Assembly (NCBI GenBank): GCA_015492245.1
Contig: WGFM01000002.1
Span: 62,001 to 126,000, forward strand
Reading direction: 5' to 3'
Source: Deltaproteobacteria bacterium
GTDB taxonomy: Bacteria; Desulfobacterota; GWC2-55-46; DRQE01
Length of the DNA stretch: 64,000 bases
Every line of letters begins with the position of its first letter. The stretch's first letter is position 1. This document shows positions 48,553-56,452 of the stretch, piece by piece. Both the position numbers and the translations under genes were made by a program. Under the pieces are notes generated by a model. It did no database searches. It had not been told where the DNA came from and saw only the letters and a program-made list of their open reading frames with translations.

Positions 48553-49869
48553 GTGGCAAGGATACTTATCCTCGATGACGATAGGGTCTTCCGCAGAACA
48601 CTTGATAGAGCGTTCTCCTCAAGAGGGTATGAGGTGTGGTCTGCAGGATGCCCTGAAGAGGCCATAAAGCTTGCCTCGCAGATAGAGTTCCACTGTGCAC
48701 TCATAGACATGAGAATGCCGGGGATGAACGGCCTCGATGTCATAAAAGAACTGAAGGAGATAAGACCCTCCATAAAGAACATAATCCTTACAGGACATGC
48801 CTCCATAGAGGATGCTGTGAGGACCATAAAGCTTGGTGGTTATCACTACCTGACCAAGCCATGCAACATGGAAGAGATAGACAGGGTGATAAACGAGGCG
48901 CTGAAAAACAGCCCCTCCATAGTGGAGGAAGGCCAGGCAGAATACCATGGAATCGTTGGCAGAAGCAGTGGAATAAGAAGGGTGGTGGAGCTGATAGAGC
49001 TCATAAAGGATATGGACCTGCCGGTACTTATATGTGGAGAGAGTGGCACAGGTAAAGAGCTTGTGGCAAGGGCGATACACAAGGCAAGTAAAAGGAAGGA
49101 CAAACCATTTATAGCGATAAACTGCGCCTCTTTGAAGCCGGAACTGCTGGAAAATGAGCTCTTTGGACATATAAAGGGCGCATTTACAGGTGCCATGGAG
49201 AACAAAGAGGGGCTTGTAAGCATGGCCAATGAGGGCACGCTCTTCATAGACGAGATGGGAGACATGAACCTCGTGGTGCAGGCAAGCCTTCTGAGGTTTA
49301 TAGAGACAGGCACCTTCAGACCACTTGGTTCAACCAGAGAGCAGAGGGTTAACACCAGAATAGTTGCAGCCATAAACAGGGATATAGAAGAAGAGGTGCA
49401 GAAAAAACGGTTCCGTGAAGACCTCTACTACAGACTAAATGTATACCGCATCAACATACCCCCCTTGAGGGAACGAAGAGAAGATATAGAGATGCTCGCA
49501 AGACACTTCATGGCAAGACTCTCCGAGCTGAGGGGGACTTCTGTAAGGTTGTCCGATGGTGCCACAGGAAGGCTTCTTACCTATGACTGGCCAGGCAATG
49601 TGAGGGAACTCTTCCACCTTCTCGAGAGGGTATGTGTCCTGAGAAGGGATGCGACCACCATTACAAGGGCTCACATCGAGGACGCCCTTGGCTCAACCAC
49701 GGCAAGGCCACTATCCTCTGTAAGCCCCCTGAAGGAGAGCGAGAAACGCCATATATTGACCATGCTGAAACTCCACAGGTGGAACATAACACAGACGGCA
49801 AGGGCCCTCGGTATAGACAGAAGGACGCTGCAGAGAAAGATGAAACAATATGGCCTGCGCAGGGACTGA
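48553..49869 (+). CDS. NtrC-family sigma-54-dependent response regulator
   Basis: A 438-residue regulator. The GTG start at 48553 follows GAGGGTGTGGG. Receiver domain 1-120 (LILDDDRVFRR; phospho-acceptor Asp in LIDMRMPGMNG). Central AAA+ domain about 140-370 with Walker A GESGTGKE, the sigma-54 contact loop GAFTGA, and WPGNVREL. The C-terminal Fis-type helix-turn-helix (ITQTARALGIDRRTLQRKM) is intact. It should activate a sigma-54 promoter; one lies just downstream at 50053-50068. Confidence 0.95.
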   Translation: MARILILDDDRVFRRTLDRAFSSRGYEVWSAGCPEEAIKLASQIEFHCALIDMRMPGMNGLDVIKELKEIRPSIKNIILTGHASIEDAVRTIKLGGYHYLTKPCNMEEIDRVINEALKNSPSIVEEGQAEYHGIVGRSSGIRRVVELIELIKDMDLPVLICGESGTGKELVARAIHKASKRKDKPFIAINCASLKPELLENELFGHIKGAFTGAMENKEGLVSMANEGTLFIDEMGDMNLVVQASLLRFIETGTFRPLGSTREQRVNTRIVAAINRDIEEEVQKKRFREDLYYRLNVYRINIPPLRERREDIEMLARHFMARLSELRGTSVRLSDGATGRLLTYDWPGNVRELFHLLERVCVLRRDATTITRAHIEDALGSTTARPLSSVSPLKESEKRHILTMLKLHRWNITQTARALGIDRRTLQRKMKQYGLRRD

Positions 49870-49951
49870 CAAACCCACCACATGCGGCAGAGTTGAATAA
49901 AACCTGCGGAATACCCCCCGATTAACAACCCTTCTTACCTTTCATTGCCCT

Positions 49952-50017
49952 ATGGGTAATACCATGATGCCACACCCTGGGGCAGATGGAGTGCACCCGC
50001 CCATCCGTGTAACCCAT
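49952..50017 (+). promoter_or_regulatory. Candidate upstream activator sites for the sigma-54 regulator
   Basis: Two similar sequences in opposite orientation: ATGGGTAATACCAT (49952-49965) and, on the minus strand, ATGGGTTACACGGAT (50003-50017). Their centres are about 51 bases apart. They lie about 40-100 bases upstream of the -24/-12 promoter, where NtrC-type activators usually bind. The match was found by eye. Confidence 0.4.
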
Positions 50018-50052
50018 TGATTTCAGTAGAAAAATGCCCTCACAGTCTGCAT

Positions 50053-50068
50053 TGGCAGGAATGTTGCA
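50053..50068 (+). promoter_or_regulatory. Sigma-54 (-24/-12) promoter
   Basis: TGGCAGGAATGTTGCA matches the TGGCAC-N5-TTGCA consensus, with invariant GG at 50054-50055 and GC at 50066-50067 at correct spacing. Transcription would start near 50079, about 45 bases before the outer-membrane protein gene. Confidence 0.85.
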
Positions 50069-50123
50069 GATAAAGACCTCTGCACCCCGGTTATTCTTAC
50101 AAAACTTCTAAGGAGGTAGGGTT

Positions 50124-50759
50124 ATGGCAAAGAGGCTTCTGTGTGCAGTTGTATCCATATTCATTCTTTCCATCTTTTCTGTGCCAGCCGGTGCAGAGCT
50201 TGGCGGACAGGTCTTCTACCGGTATTCCATTCCCAACCTGAGCGATAACAGGGGAGGTGAGGTCTTCACAGACACCCTTGGTGCAGCAGGGCTCAACAGC
50301 GATGACGGTGAGTGGGCAGTGGCTGCAGGTCTGGACCTTCCGCTTGCAACAGGGCTTGGCCCTGGCACGCTTCTGGGCGAGATAATGGTGGAATACGCAC
50401 GGTTTTCAGCAAAGAGGGTGCGCCAGACAACATCGGCACTGCTTGGTGGGACGGATAACTCCAATGTAACGGTCTCCGAGCTGATGGTGCTTGTGGCTCC
50501 AAAATACAGGCTTGAATACATGGATGGAAAGCTGCGCCCCTGGATAATACCGGCAGGTCTTGCGTTCCTCGTGAATTCTCCACCATCTGATGACACCACA
50601 TACCTCGATATTGGATACCACATGGGTGTTGGTGTGGAGTACAGGCTTACAGAGCTCCTTTCAACAGGTGTTGACTATCGCTACACCATAGCATCTGGTG
50701 AGCCCGACATAAAGACAAGTTATTCCACCCTTGGCCTGTATCTGGGAATAAACTTCTGA
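50124..50759 (+). CDS. Outer-membrane beta-barrel protein under sigma-54 control
   Basis: A 211-residue protein. Signal peptide 1-24 ends in AGA-E. The rest alternates polar and hydrophobic residues, with many aromatic ends, and the last strand ends in Phe (LYLGINF), as in small outer-membrane barrels of the OmpW/OmpA-like size class. Family cannot be named. AAGGAGG stands before ATG 50124. It is the first gene after the sigma-54 promoter and thus a likely target of the adjacent two-component system. A hairpin (ATGCGG...CCGCAT, 50759-50778) starts at its stop codon but lacks a T run. Confidence 0.7.
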   Translation: MAKRLLCAVVSIFILSIFSVPAGAELGGQVFYRYSIPNLSDNRGGEVFTDTLGAAGLNSDDGEWAVAAGLDLPLATGLGPGTLLGEIMVEYARFSAKRVRQTTSALLGGTDNSNVTVSELMVLVAPKYRLEYMDGKLRPWIIPAGLAFLVNSPPSDDTTYLDIGYHMGVGVEYRLTELLSTGVDYRYTIASGEPDIKTSYSTLGLYLGINF

Positions 50760-51035
50760 TGCGGCAGAAAGACCGCATGAGGCAGTATTGCACAGCAGAG
50801 TAGAAAACAGATTGTAAATGCAGAGGAAAACCGGGGTGCAATCCCAATCTGTTGTGCACCAGTGCCGCAGACGGAAATGTCCCTGGAAAAGAATTGCTGC
50901 GGTGAAAAACACAACGAAAACAAAGAGATAAGTGGTGCAGAGAGACTGTGGTATGCATATTGCTACTAACAGGGTAGGCACCATGTCTTACAGTCAGGCT
51001 GTAAATTATAAAAACATTCAGGAGGTGCAAGTATA
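50759..51035 (+). other. Structured non-coding leader of the oxidase operon
   Basis: No gene fits here. Several stems are visible: ATGCGG/CCGCAT (50759-50778), ACAGATTG/CAATCTGT (about 50807-50853) enclosing AGGAAAACCGGGGTGCAATCC, CCGCAG/CTGCGG (about 50866-50902), and ACAG/CTGT near 50991-51003. The enclosed piece recalls the AGGGAA...GGTGCAAATCC core of cobalamin riboswitches. The CCCGC-ACTGT part and the B12 box are not convincing, so I do not call a riboswitch. It ends at the AGGAGGTG site of the subunit III gene. Confidence 0.35.
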
Positions 51036-51806
51036 ATGGCAAACCATACGGCTGAGCATGAACTTAAGTGGCATACCAGCTACTGGCCACTGATAATGAG
51101 TGTGGGCATCCTCTTTTTCGTGCCCCTCGCTTTTGTCTTCTACTTTGTCTATGAAAACGCATTTCTTACCGCCATATCTCTTGGCATAGGGGCACCACTT
51201 ACGCTCATATCCATAGCTGGCTGGATAAGGGAAGGGTTCGAGGACATCCACGGATACAACCAGGGCCTGAGTGTATGGGCCATGCCAGTATTCATAGTGG
51301 CAGAGGCACTGCTGTTTGCAGGTTTCTTTGCGTCCTACTGGGTGCTGCGCCTTACCGCGCCTGTTTGGCCACCGCTGGGCACCCCACATGAGATGCCCTT
51401 TCTGGTGCCAATAATGATGACAATAATACTTGTTACATCGAGTGTAACCATACACATGGCAGAGACCATGCTCGAGAAGAGAAAGGACATGAACTGGTTC
51501 GTCATATGGCTCTTCATAACCATAATACTCGGGGTGGTCTTCCTGGGGCTTTCCGTATACGAGTGGATAGAGCTCTATCACGAGGGCTTCACACTGAGCA
51601 CCAATGTTTACTCATCTTCGTTCTTCTCAATAACAGGGTTCCACGCTTCCCATGTGCTGGTGGGAATAGGCATATTCCTGTGTATCCTTGTTCCAGCCCT
51701 GGGTGGCAGGGCCAATCTGGCCTTTGTGAAGTCTGCCTCCATGTACTGGCACTTTGTGGATATAGTGTGGTTGTTTGTTGTCTCACAGCTTTACTTCTGG
51801 AAGTAA
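51036..51806 (+). CDS. coxC: Cytochrome c oxidase subunit III
   Basis: A 256-residue membrane protein with about seven helices. Family signs are FIVAEALLFAGFFASYW, VTIHMAETML, SITGFHASHVLVGIGIF and the closing YWHFVDIVWLFV. It surrounds subunit I in the haem-copper oxidase and helps keep proton pumping stable. AGGAGGTG lies upstream of ATG 51036. It starts the operon coxC-coxB-coxA-sco, an unusual III-II-I order. Confidence 0.93.
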   Translation: MANHTAEHELKWHTSYWPLIMSVGILFFVPLAFVFYFVYENAFLTAISLGIGAPLTLISIAGWIREGFEDIHGYNQGLSVWAMPVFIVAEALLFAGFFASYWVLRLTAPVWPPLGTPHEMPFLVPIMMTIILVTSSVTIHMAETMLEKRKDMNWFVIWLFITIILGVVFLGLSVYEWIELYHEGFTLSTNVYSSSFFSITGFHASHVLVGIGIFLCILVPALGGRANLAFVKSASMYWHFVDIVWLFVVSQLYFWK

Positions 51807-51830
51807 AAACCTGAAAGGAGTGTGGATCTT

Positions 51831-52550
51831 ATGAGGACATTCTTCAAAACCCATGCAATCATCTTTCTTCTGGCGCTCATCCTTCCTGTGTCATCCCATG
51901 CCTCAACGGACAAGGGTGTGCCAGACCTTGTGGTGGAATGGGATACACTCTGGCACCATATGATGATAGACATAACCGTTATAGGCATGATCTTTGCCAT
52001 TGTAACCCTGTATCTTATGTTCAAATACAGGAGAAGGACCCCTGACGAAGAGGGCGGAAGGTTCAGGCTTTCCACCCTTGGGGTTATGGGATGGACGCTG
52101 ATACCTGCCTTTATATTCTTGGCAGATGACATATTCCTTGCCGCAAAGAACTTCGAGGTGTGGCAGAAATATCGCAATGTGCCTGAGAACGCCTATGTGG
52201 TGGAGGTGGAGGCCTACATGTGGGGATGGGATGTAAAGTATCCCGAGGAAGAGATAGTGCTGACCAATGAGATGGTGGTGCCACAGGACAGGCCCGTCAT
52301 GGTGCGGCTCAAGAGCAGAGATGTGGTGCACAGTTTTTTTGCCCCTGAGCTGAGGGTTAAGTGGGATGCGGTGCCAGGGATGGTTACATACCTGTGGTTC
52401 AACACACACAAAGGGGGTGAATATCTGTTCACCTGCACAGAGTACTGTGGGTTGCTTCATTCCGGGATGTACGGAAAGATAAGGATTGTCCCTCCTCAGG
52501 AGTTCACAAGATGGATTGAAGATCATAGAGAGAAAGGAGGAAAGATATGA
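51831..52550 (+). CDS. coxB: Cytochrome c oxidase subunit II with CuA site
   Basis: A 239-residue protein. ATG 51831 is chosen because AGGAG at 51816-51820 is 10 bases upstream; an in-frame GTG at 51822 is too close to that site. A signal peptide, two membrane helices and a periplasmic cupredoxin domain are visible. The CuA ligands are complete: His in VVHSFF and C202-x3-C206-x3-H210-x2-M213 (CTEYCGLLHSGM). YMWGWDVKYP is the aromatic patch for electron entry. There is no fused haem-c domain. The stop overlaps the subunit I start. Confidence 0.94.
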   Translation: MRTFFKTHAIIFLLALILPVSSHASTDKGVPDLVVEWDTLWHHMMIDITVIGMIFAIVTLYLMFKYRRRTPDEEGGRFRLSTLGVMGWTLIPAFIFLADDIFLAAKNFEVWQKYRNVPENAYVVEVEAYMWGWDVKYPEEEIVLTNEMVVPQDRPVMVRLKSRDVVHSFFAPELRVKWDAVPGMVTYLWFNTHKGGEYLFTCTEYCGLLHSGMYGKIRIVPPQEFTRWIEDHREKGGKI

Positions 52551-54205
52551 GTACCGCCGTAGAGAGCAAAACCAGAGAGGGTGGTTTCAGCCTCAAAGAG
52601 TGGATATTCACGACAGACCATAAAAGGATAGGCATACTGTATCTTATAGGTTCTTATGCCGCCTTTGCGGTGGCAGGTATTATGGCCATGCTCATGAGAA
52701 CCGAGCTCTCGAGCATCGGGCCAACCATAACAGAGAATCCAAACACCTACAATGTATGGCTCTATTTTCATGGGGCCGCAATGATACTGGGTTATCAGAT
52801 ACCGGCACTTACAGGGTTCTTTGCAAACTACTATGTGCCCCTTATGATAGGCGCAAAGGATGTTGCCTTTCCAAGGCTTAATGCCCTGAGTGTGTGGCTC
52901 TTCTGGATGGGTATAGTGCTGGCGCTTCTTACCTTTGTGGTGCCGGACCCCCCTGACATAATGTGGACAGGCTATCCTCCCTATTCGGTCATAACCCAGG
53001 GCAACACGGCTCTTTACACATTCACGGTGCTTCTTATAGGGTTTTCCTCCATAGCCGGAGGGGTCAACTTCCTTACCACCATAATATACATGCGTGCGCC
53101 TGGCATGACATGGGGCAAGCTCAACATGTTCATATGGTGCATCCTGACTGCCTTCATAATACAGATAATATTTGTGCCCGTGCTCGGCACAGCGGTAACC
53201 ATGATTTCCTTCGACAAATACCTGGGCACAACCTTCTTCAACGCCTCGATGGGTGGCACCGCGGTGCTCTATGAGAACCTTTTCTGGTTCTACTCTCATC
53301 CTGCCGTGTATGTAATACTGTTGCCTGCCATGGGGATCATCTACGAGATAGTTGCAACCTTTGCACGCAACAACATCTTCAACTATCGTGGTATTCTTTA
53401 CGGCGGTATATGGGGTGTGGTCGCCCTTGGTGGTATCGTGTGGGCACATCACCTCTATGTTGCAGGCATACCCGACTGGATGAGCCTCATACATGTGTTC
53501 CTGACACTTCTTATAAGTGTGCCCGTGGGGCTTCTCATGATAGGCATCGTGGGCACCCTTTACAAGGGCGCCATAGAGTACAGAACCCCCATGCTCTATG
53601 CCGTGGGCTTCGTGTTCCTCTTCCTTATAGGAGGACTGACTGGCATACCGAATGCCATGTCCAGCATATACATCCACATAACCGAGACCTACTGGATACC
53701 GGGCCACTTCCACTATGTTATGGCCCTGTCGGTTACATTTGCCATCATAGGTGGGACATACTACATATTCCCCAAGATGACAGGGAGGATGTATCACGAG
53801 GGGCTTGGCAAGCTGGGCTTCATACTGCTCTTTGTAGGGGCCAACATAACATTCTTTCTTACCATGGTCCTTGGTGTAAGGGGTATGCCCAGAAGATACT
53901 ATGACTACCCCCAGTTTCCAGAGTTCGAGGGTATACAGCAGCTGATAACCTATGGCTCCTATGTGATACTTGCAGGGTCTGTGGTGATACTTGCGTCCTG
54001 GGTCTACGGGCTTGTGCGGGGCGAGAAGGCCGTGGCAAACCCATGGGGCTCGAGAAGTCTTGAGTGGACCCATACGCCTTCTCCACCACCACCAGGGAAC
54101 TTTAAAGAAGTGCCCCAGCTTTCAGAGGACTGGAGCCCCTATGGATATGGCAACGGAAAGAGGGAAGAAGAGAAGGGTGAAGACCTTGAGCCTGCTCGCC
54201 CTTAA
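52547..54205 (+). CDS. coxA: Haem-copper oxidase subunit I, A2-like with missing K-channel residues
   Basis: A 552-residue membrane subunit with about twelve helices. Haem and CuB ligands are present: FHGAAM (haem a), H251, H301/H302 (CuB), and GHFHYVM. The cross-linked Tyr is Y255. Helix VI reads Y249-S250-H251-P-A253-V-Y255, the YS motif of A2-type oxidases, with Ala in place of the D-channel Glu. The D-channel Asp is kept (D105). The positions of the K-channel Thr and Lys are V327 and L330 (SVPVGLLM instead of IPTGVK), with identical spacing from the His pair, so a classical K-channel is absent. The long C-terminal tail is Pro/Glu-rich and overlaps sco by 29 bases. Confidence 0.93.
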   Translation: MSTAVESKTREGGFSLKEWIFTTDHKRIGILYLIGSYAAFAVAGIMAMLMRTELSSIGPTITENPNTYNVWLYFHGAAMILGYQIPALTGFFANYYVPLMIGAKDVAFPRLNALSVWLFWMGIVLALLTFVVPDPPDIMWTGYPPYSVITQGNTALYTFTVLLIGFSSIAGGVNFLTTIIYMRAPGMTWGKLNMFIWCILTAFIIQIIFVPVLGTAVTMISFDKYLGTTFFNASMGGTAVLYENLFWFYSHPAVYVILLPAMGIIYEIVATFARNNIFNYRGILYGGIWGVVALGGIVWAHHLYVAGIPDWMSLIHVFLTLLISVPVGLLMIGIVGTLYKGAIEYRTPMLYAVGFVFLFLIGGLTGIPNAMSSIYIHITETYWIPGHFHYVMALSVTFAIIGGTYYIFPKMTGRMYHEGLGKLGFILLFVGANITFFLTMVLGVRGMPRRYYDYPQFPEFEGIQQLITYGSYVILAGSVVILASWVYGLVRGEKAVANPWGSRSLEWTHTPSPPPPGNFKEVPQLSEDWSPYGYGNGKREEEKGEDLEPARP

Positions 54206-54998
54206 GCTGTTCTTCCTTGTGGCTGCCACAGAGGCTTCGGCCTCTGTGGACAGAGACTTCATGCGCTCTGCCTTCCAGAAGGCAAACAGTGCCATAGGCT
54301 CGAGGATAGGGAATCACACCCTTGTAGACCACAGGGGGGAGAGATTCGGTATCAGAGAGCTTCGGGGTAGACCAGTCGTTGTGAGCTTCATATACACAGA
54401 GTGTGCCAGCACATGTGCCGCCATAACCATGGCCATAGAGCGGGCATTGAAGAAGGCCTCCCCTGATATGCTGGAGAGATTCGTGGTGCTCACCATAGGG
54501 TTCGATACCGAGAGGGATACCCCCAGAAGGCTCTCGGAATATGCCAGACCATTCATGGACAGGTACAGAAACTGGCTCTTCGCAACGGCCGATGCCAATA
54601 CCATACAGAGGTTCACAGGTGAGACAGGCTTCTGGTTCAGAAAGAATTCAGGGGGAGGGTTCGACCATCTGAACATGGTTACCATAATAGATGACGAGGG
54701 CAGGATATACAAACACATATACGGTATCGACTTTGAGGCAGACGAGGTGCTCGAACCCCTCTATGCCATAATCAACAGAGAAGAGGGGCCTGCCAGGCCA
54801 CCTGATGCATCGGCAGGGGTGTTGGATGCGCTAAAACTTCTTTGCTACAGCTATGACGAGGCAACAGGAACCTACAGGCCTGACTACACATTCCTCATGA
54901 CAGTTGGAATGTGGATCGTGGTGCAGGTAGTGGGTGTGGCTTTTGTAATATATCTCTTTAAAGGAAGGAGGGATGCGGTAGGAAAGAAGAAAGGCTGA
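54177..54998 (+). CDS. SCO1/SenC copper chaperone for cytochrome oxidase
   Basis: About 273 residues. The GTG start at 54177 gives a clean signal peptide (KTLSLLALKLFFLVAATEASA); upstream ATGs at 54141 and 54147 lie in the subunit I gene. The thioredoxin-like domain carries the copper motif C76-x3-C80 (CASTC) and His164 in FDHLNM, the three SCO ligands. An extra C-terminal membrane helix (FLMTVGMWIVVQVVGVAFVIYLF) is present, unlike most SCO proteins, so it is anchored at one or both ends. It delivers copper to the CuA site of subunit II. A strong terminator follows. Confidence 0.9.
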   Translation: MKTLSLLALKLFFLVAATEASASVDRDFMRSAFQKANSAIGSRIGNHTLVDHRGERFGIRELRGRPVVVSFIYTECASTCAAITMAIERALKKASPDMLERFVVLTIGFDTERDTPRRLSEYARPFMDRYRNWLFATADANTIQRFTGETGFWFRKNSGGGFDHLNMVTIIDDEGRIYKHIYGIDFEADEVLEPLYAIINREEGPARPPDASAGVLDALKLLCYSYDEATGTYRPDYTFLMTVGMWIVVQVVGVAFVIYLFKGRRDAVGKKKG

Positions 54999-55007
54999 AG
55001 AGCCACA

Positions 55008-55091
55008 CACCCCCATCCCTTCATTCAAAAGGAAAGCCCCCTTTCTTGATGAAGAAAGCCTCCTTACCGAAGGGATGGGGGTGATTTTTTT
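55008..55091 (+). terminator. Strong intrinsic terminator of the oxidase operon
   Basis: CACCCCCATCCCTTC (55008-55022) and GAAGGGATGGGGGTG (55069-55083) form a perfect 15-bp stem. The loop of about 46 bases can itself fold (GAAAG/CTTTC). Seven T residues follow at 55085-55091. It insulates the oxidase genes from the promoter of the metal-efflux module that begins 2 bases later. Confidence 0.85.
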
Positions 55092-55092
55092 C

Positions 55093-55121
55093 TTGACATT
55101 CTACCCACTGTAGAATACCAT
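55093..55121 (+). promoter_or_regulatory. Promoter with embedded palindromic operator (site 1)
   Basis: TTGACA (55093-55098) is followed by exactly 17 bases, then TACCAT (55116-55121) as a -10. The 17-base spacer TTCTACCCACTGTAGAA (55099-55115) is itself a palindrome with arms TTCTAC/GTAGAA. A repressor bound there would block RNA polymerase. The core TACC-N3-TGTA resembles the CopY 'cop box' TACANNTGTA. The same palindrome recurs at 56478-56494. Confidence 0.75.
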
Positions 55122-55557
55122 GATAGATATGAAGTCCTTTCTTAAAAGCTTCAGAATAGGCAAGGCAGGCGGAGAGGCCCTTGGCCCGCTTGAGAGTGCC
55201 ATAATGGATGCCCTCTGGCACAAGGGGGGTGTTACAGGGAGAGCAGTATACAGAGAGGTACTAAGGAGCAAGAAGGTTGCCTACACCACTGTTCTTACAG
55301 TGCTTGAAAGGCTTGTGGGCAAGGGGCTCGTAAGAAAGAAGAAGAGTGAGGAAGGGTATGTCTTTTCAGCCCTGTACTCTAAGGAGGAGTTCGAAAGGAT
55401 GGTCTCGAGAGAGGTGCTAAGAGGGGTGCTTGAACTTTCCCAAACTACTGCTATAGTTAACTTTGTGGACCTGCTTGCAGAAGAGGATCCAGGAGAACTC
55501 GAAAGACTGCGAAGACTCGTTGAGGAGAAAAGCCTTGAACTGGGCAGGAAAGACTGA
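55120..55557 (+). CDS. BlaI/MecI/CopY-family transcriptional repressor
   Basis: Up to 145 residues. It has the winged-helix pattern of the family: LGPLESAIMDALW, VTGRAVYREV, and the recognition helix region KKVAYTTVLTVLERLVGKGLVRKKK, ending with a helical dimerisation tail (about 95-145). The ATG at 55120 overlaps the -10 element, so ATG 55129, at the predicted transcription start, may be the real start and the mRNA may be leaderless. No Cys is present, so it does not sense metal itself the way CopY does. The overlap with the M56 protease gene matches the blaI-blaR1 pairing, in which the protease inactivates the repressor. Confidence 0.9.
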   Translation: MIDMKSFLKSFRIGKAGGEALGPLESAIMDALWHKGGVTGRAVYREVLRSKKVAYTTVLTVLERLVGKGLVRKKKSEEGYVFSALYSKEEFERMVSREVLRGVLELSQTTAIVNFVDLLAEEDPGELERLRRLVEEKSLELGRKD

Positions 55558-56452
55558 TATAGCAACATACATAAAGGCAGGGCTTGTTGCCTTCATAGTA
55601 TCGGCTCTGTTGCTTGTGGTGCTTGGTGTGGTCAGGCTTTCGGGGCTCTTCTATGACCTTGTGGAGTGGTGCAGGAGTGTGGTGGAAGGTTGTCTGCCCT
55701 ATCTCTCGGCAGATATTATACTCTTCTGGTTTTCCGGGGGGCTCATAGTTGCAGGGTTCATCTACGCAACCGTAAAGAACACAGCAGGTCTTCTGCGGGG
55801 ATACTGGCGTATAAAGAGTTTTCCCATTCACCACACAACTGGCTCATCCAGTGTTGTGCTCATAAAGGACGACTCTCTGGCAGTGGCCTTCACCCAGGGG
55901 CTTCTGCGTCCAAGGATATACATATCCACAGGGCTCATGAAGAGTCTCTCAAGGGAAGAGCTTCTGGGGGTGGTCTACCACGAGATGCACCACAAAAGAA
56001 GAAAAGACCCCCTGAGGATACTGGGGCTGTCTTTCATGAAAGATGCCCTCTTCTACCTTCCTGTTGGAAGATACCTTGAAAAAAGGATATTGAGGCTCAA
56101 GGAGTTTGAGGCAGACAGAACCGCAGCCCTGCGGCTTGAAAGCCCTGTGCCCATAGCAAGGGCACTGCTCAAGCTCAAGGAGTCCTTTATCCTCAGGCAG
56201 CCAGGAGGAGCATATATCACCGGATATGAACTTAAAGAAAGGATAGATGGACTCCTGGGCAGAACAACACACATTGTGCATGGAAGACCCTCTGCCGGGT
56301 TTCTTATTAAAAACATGGTGATAGTGGTGATGCTCCTTGCGGGGCTTCTGATGCCGGTCTTTGCTACAGAAGACTACACCTGCACCACCAAACACTGCAC
56401 CCACCACATGGAAAAACTGGGGAAGGTATGCGAAACACACTGTCATACATGA
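55535..56452 (+). CDS. M56 (BlaR1-like) membrane metalloprotease with Cys/His-rich tail
   Basis: About 305 residues. The TTG start at 55535 follows GAGGAG (55522-55527) by 7 bases and overlaps the repressor gene by 23. Membrane spans lie at about 12-33, 55-80 and 260-277. The protease domain between spans 2 and 3 has zinc motif H149-E-M-H-H153 and EFEAD at 190-194. Instead of the penicillin-binding sensor of BlaR1, the C-terminus is a 28-residue tail (278-305) with C283, C288, C299, C303 and H287, H290, H291, H302, H304. Topology places it in the periplasm. Metal sensing by the tail, leading to cleavage of the repressor, is inferred. Confidence 0.88.
   Translation: MNWAGKTDIATYIKAGLVAFIVSALLLVVLGVVRLSGLFYDLVEWCRSVVEGCLPYLSADIILFWFSGGLIVAGFIYATVKNTAGLLRGYWRIKSFPIHHTTGSSSVVLIKDDSLAVAFTQGLLRPRIYISTGLMKSLSREELLGVVYHEMHHKRRKDPLRILGLSFMKDALFYLPVGRYLEKRILRLKEFEADRTAALRLESPVPIARALLKLKESFILRQPGGAYITGYELKERIDGLLGRTTHIVHGRPSAGFLIKNMVIVVMLLAGLLMPVFATEDYTCTTKHCTHHMEKLGKVCETHCHT

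Noticed and set aside
52523-54073. 516-codon open frame on the minus strand, opposite cytochrome oxidase subunit I
   Set aside because: Its translation is rich in His, Tyr, Gly and Cys with no domain, and the opposite strand encodes an unmistakable oxidase subunit. It is a codon-bias shadow.
53991-54176. Upstream extension of the SCO protein
   Set aside because: It overlaps the end of subunit I; a signal peptide begins cleanly at GTG 54177.
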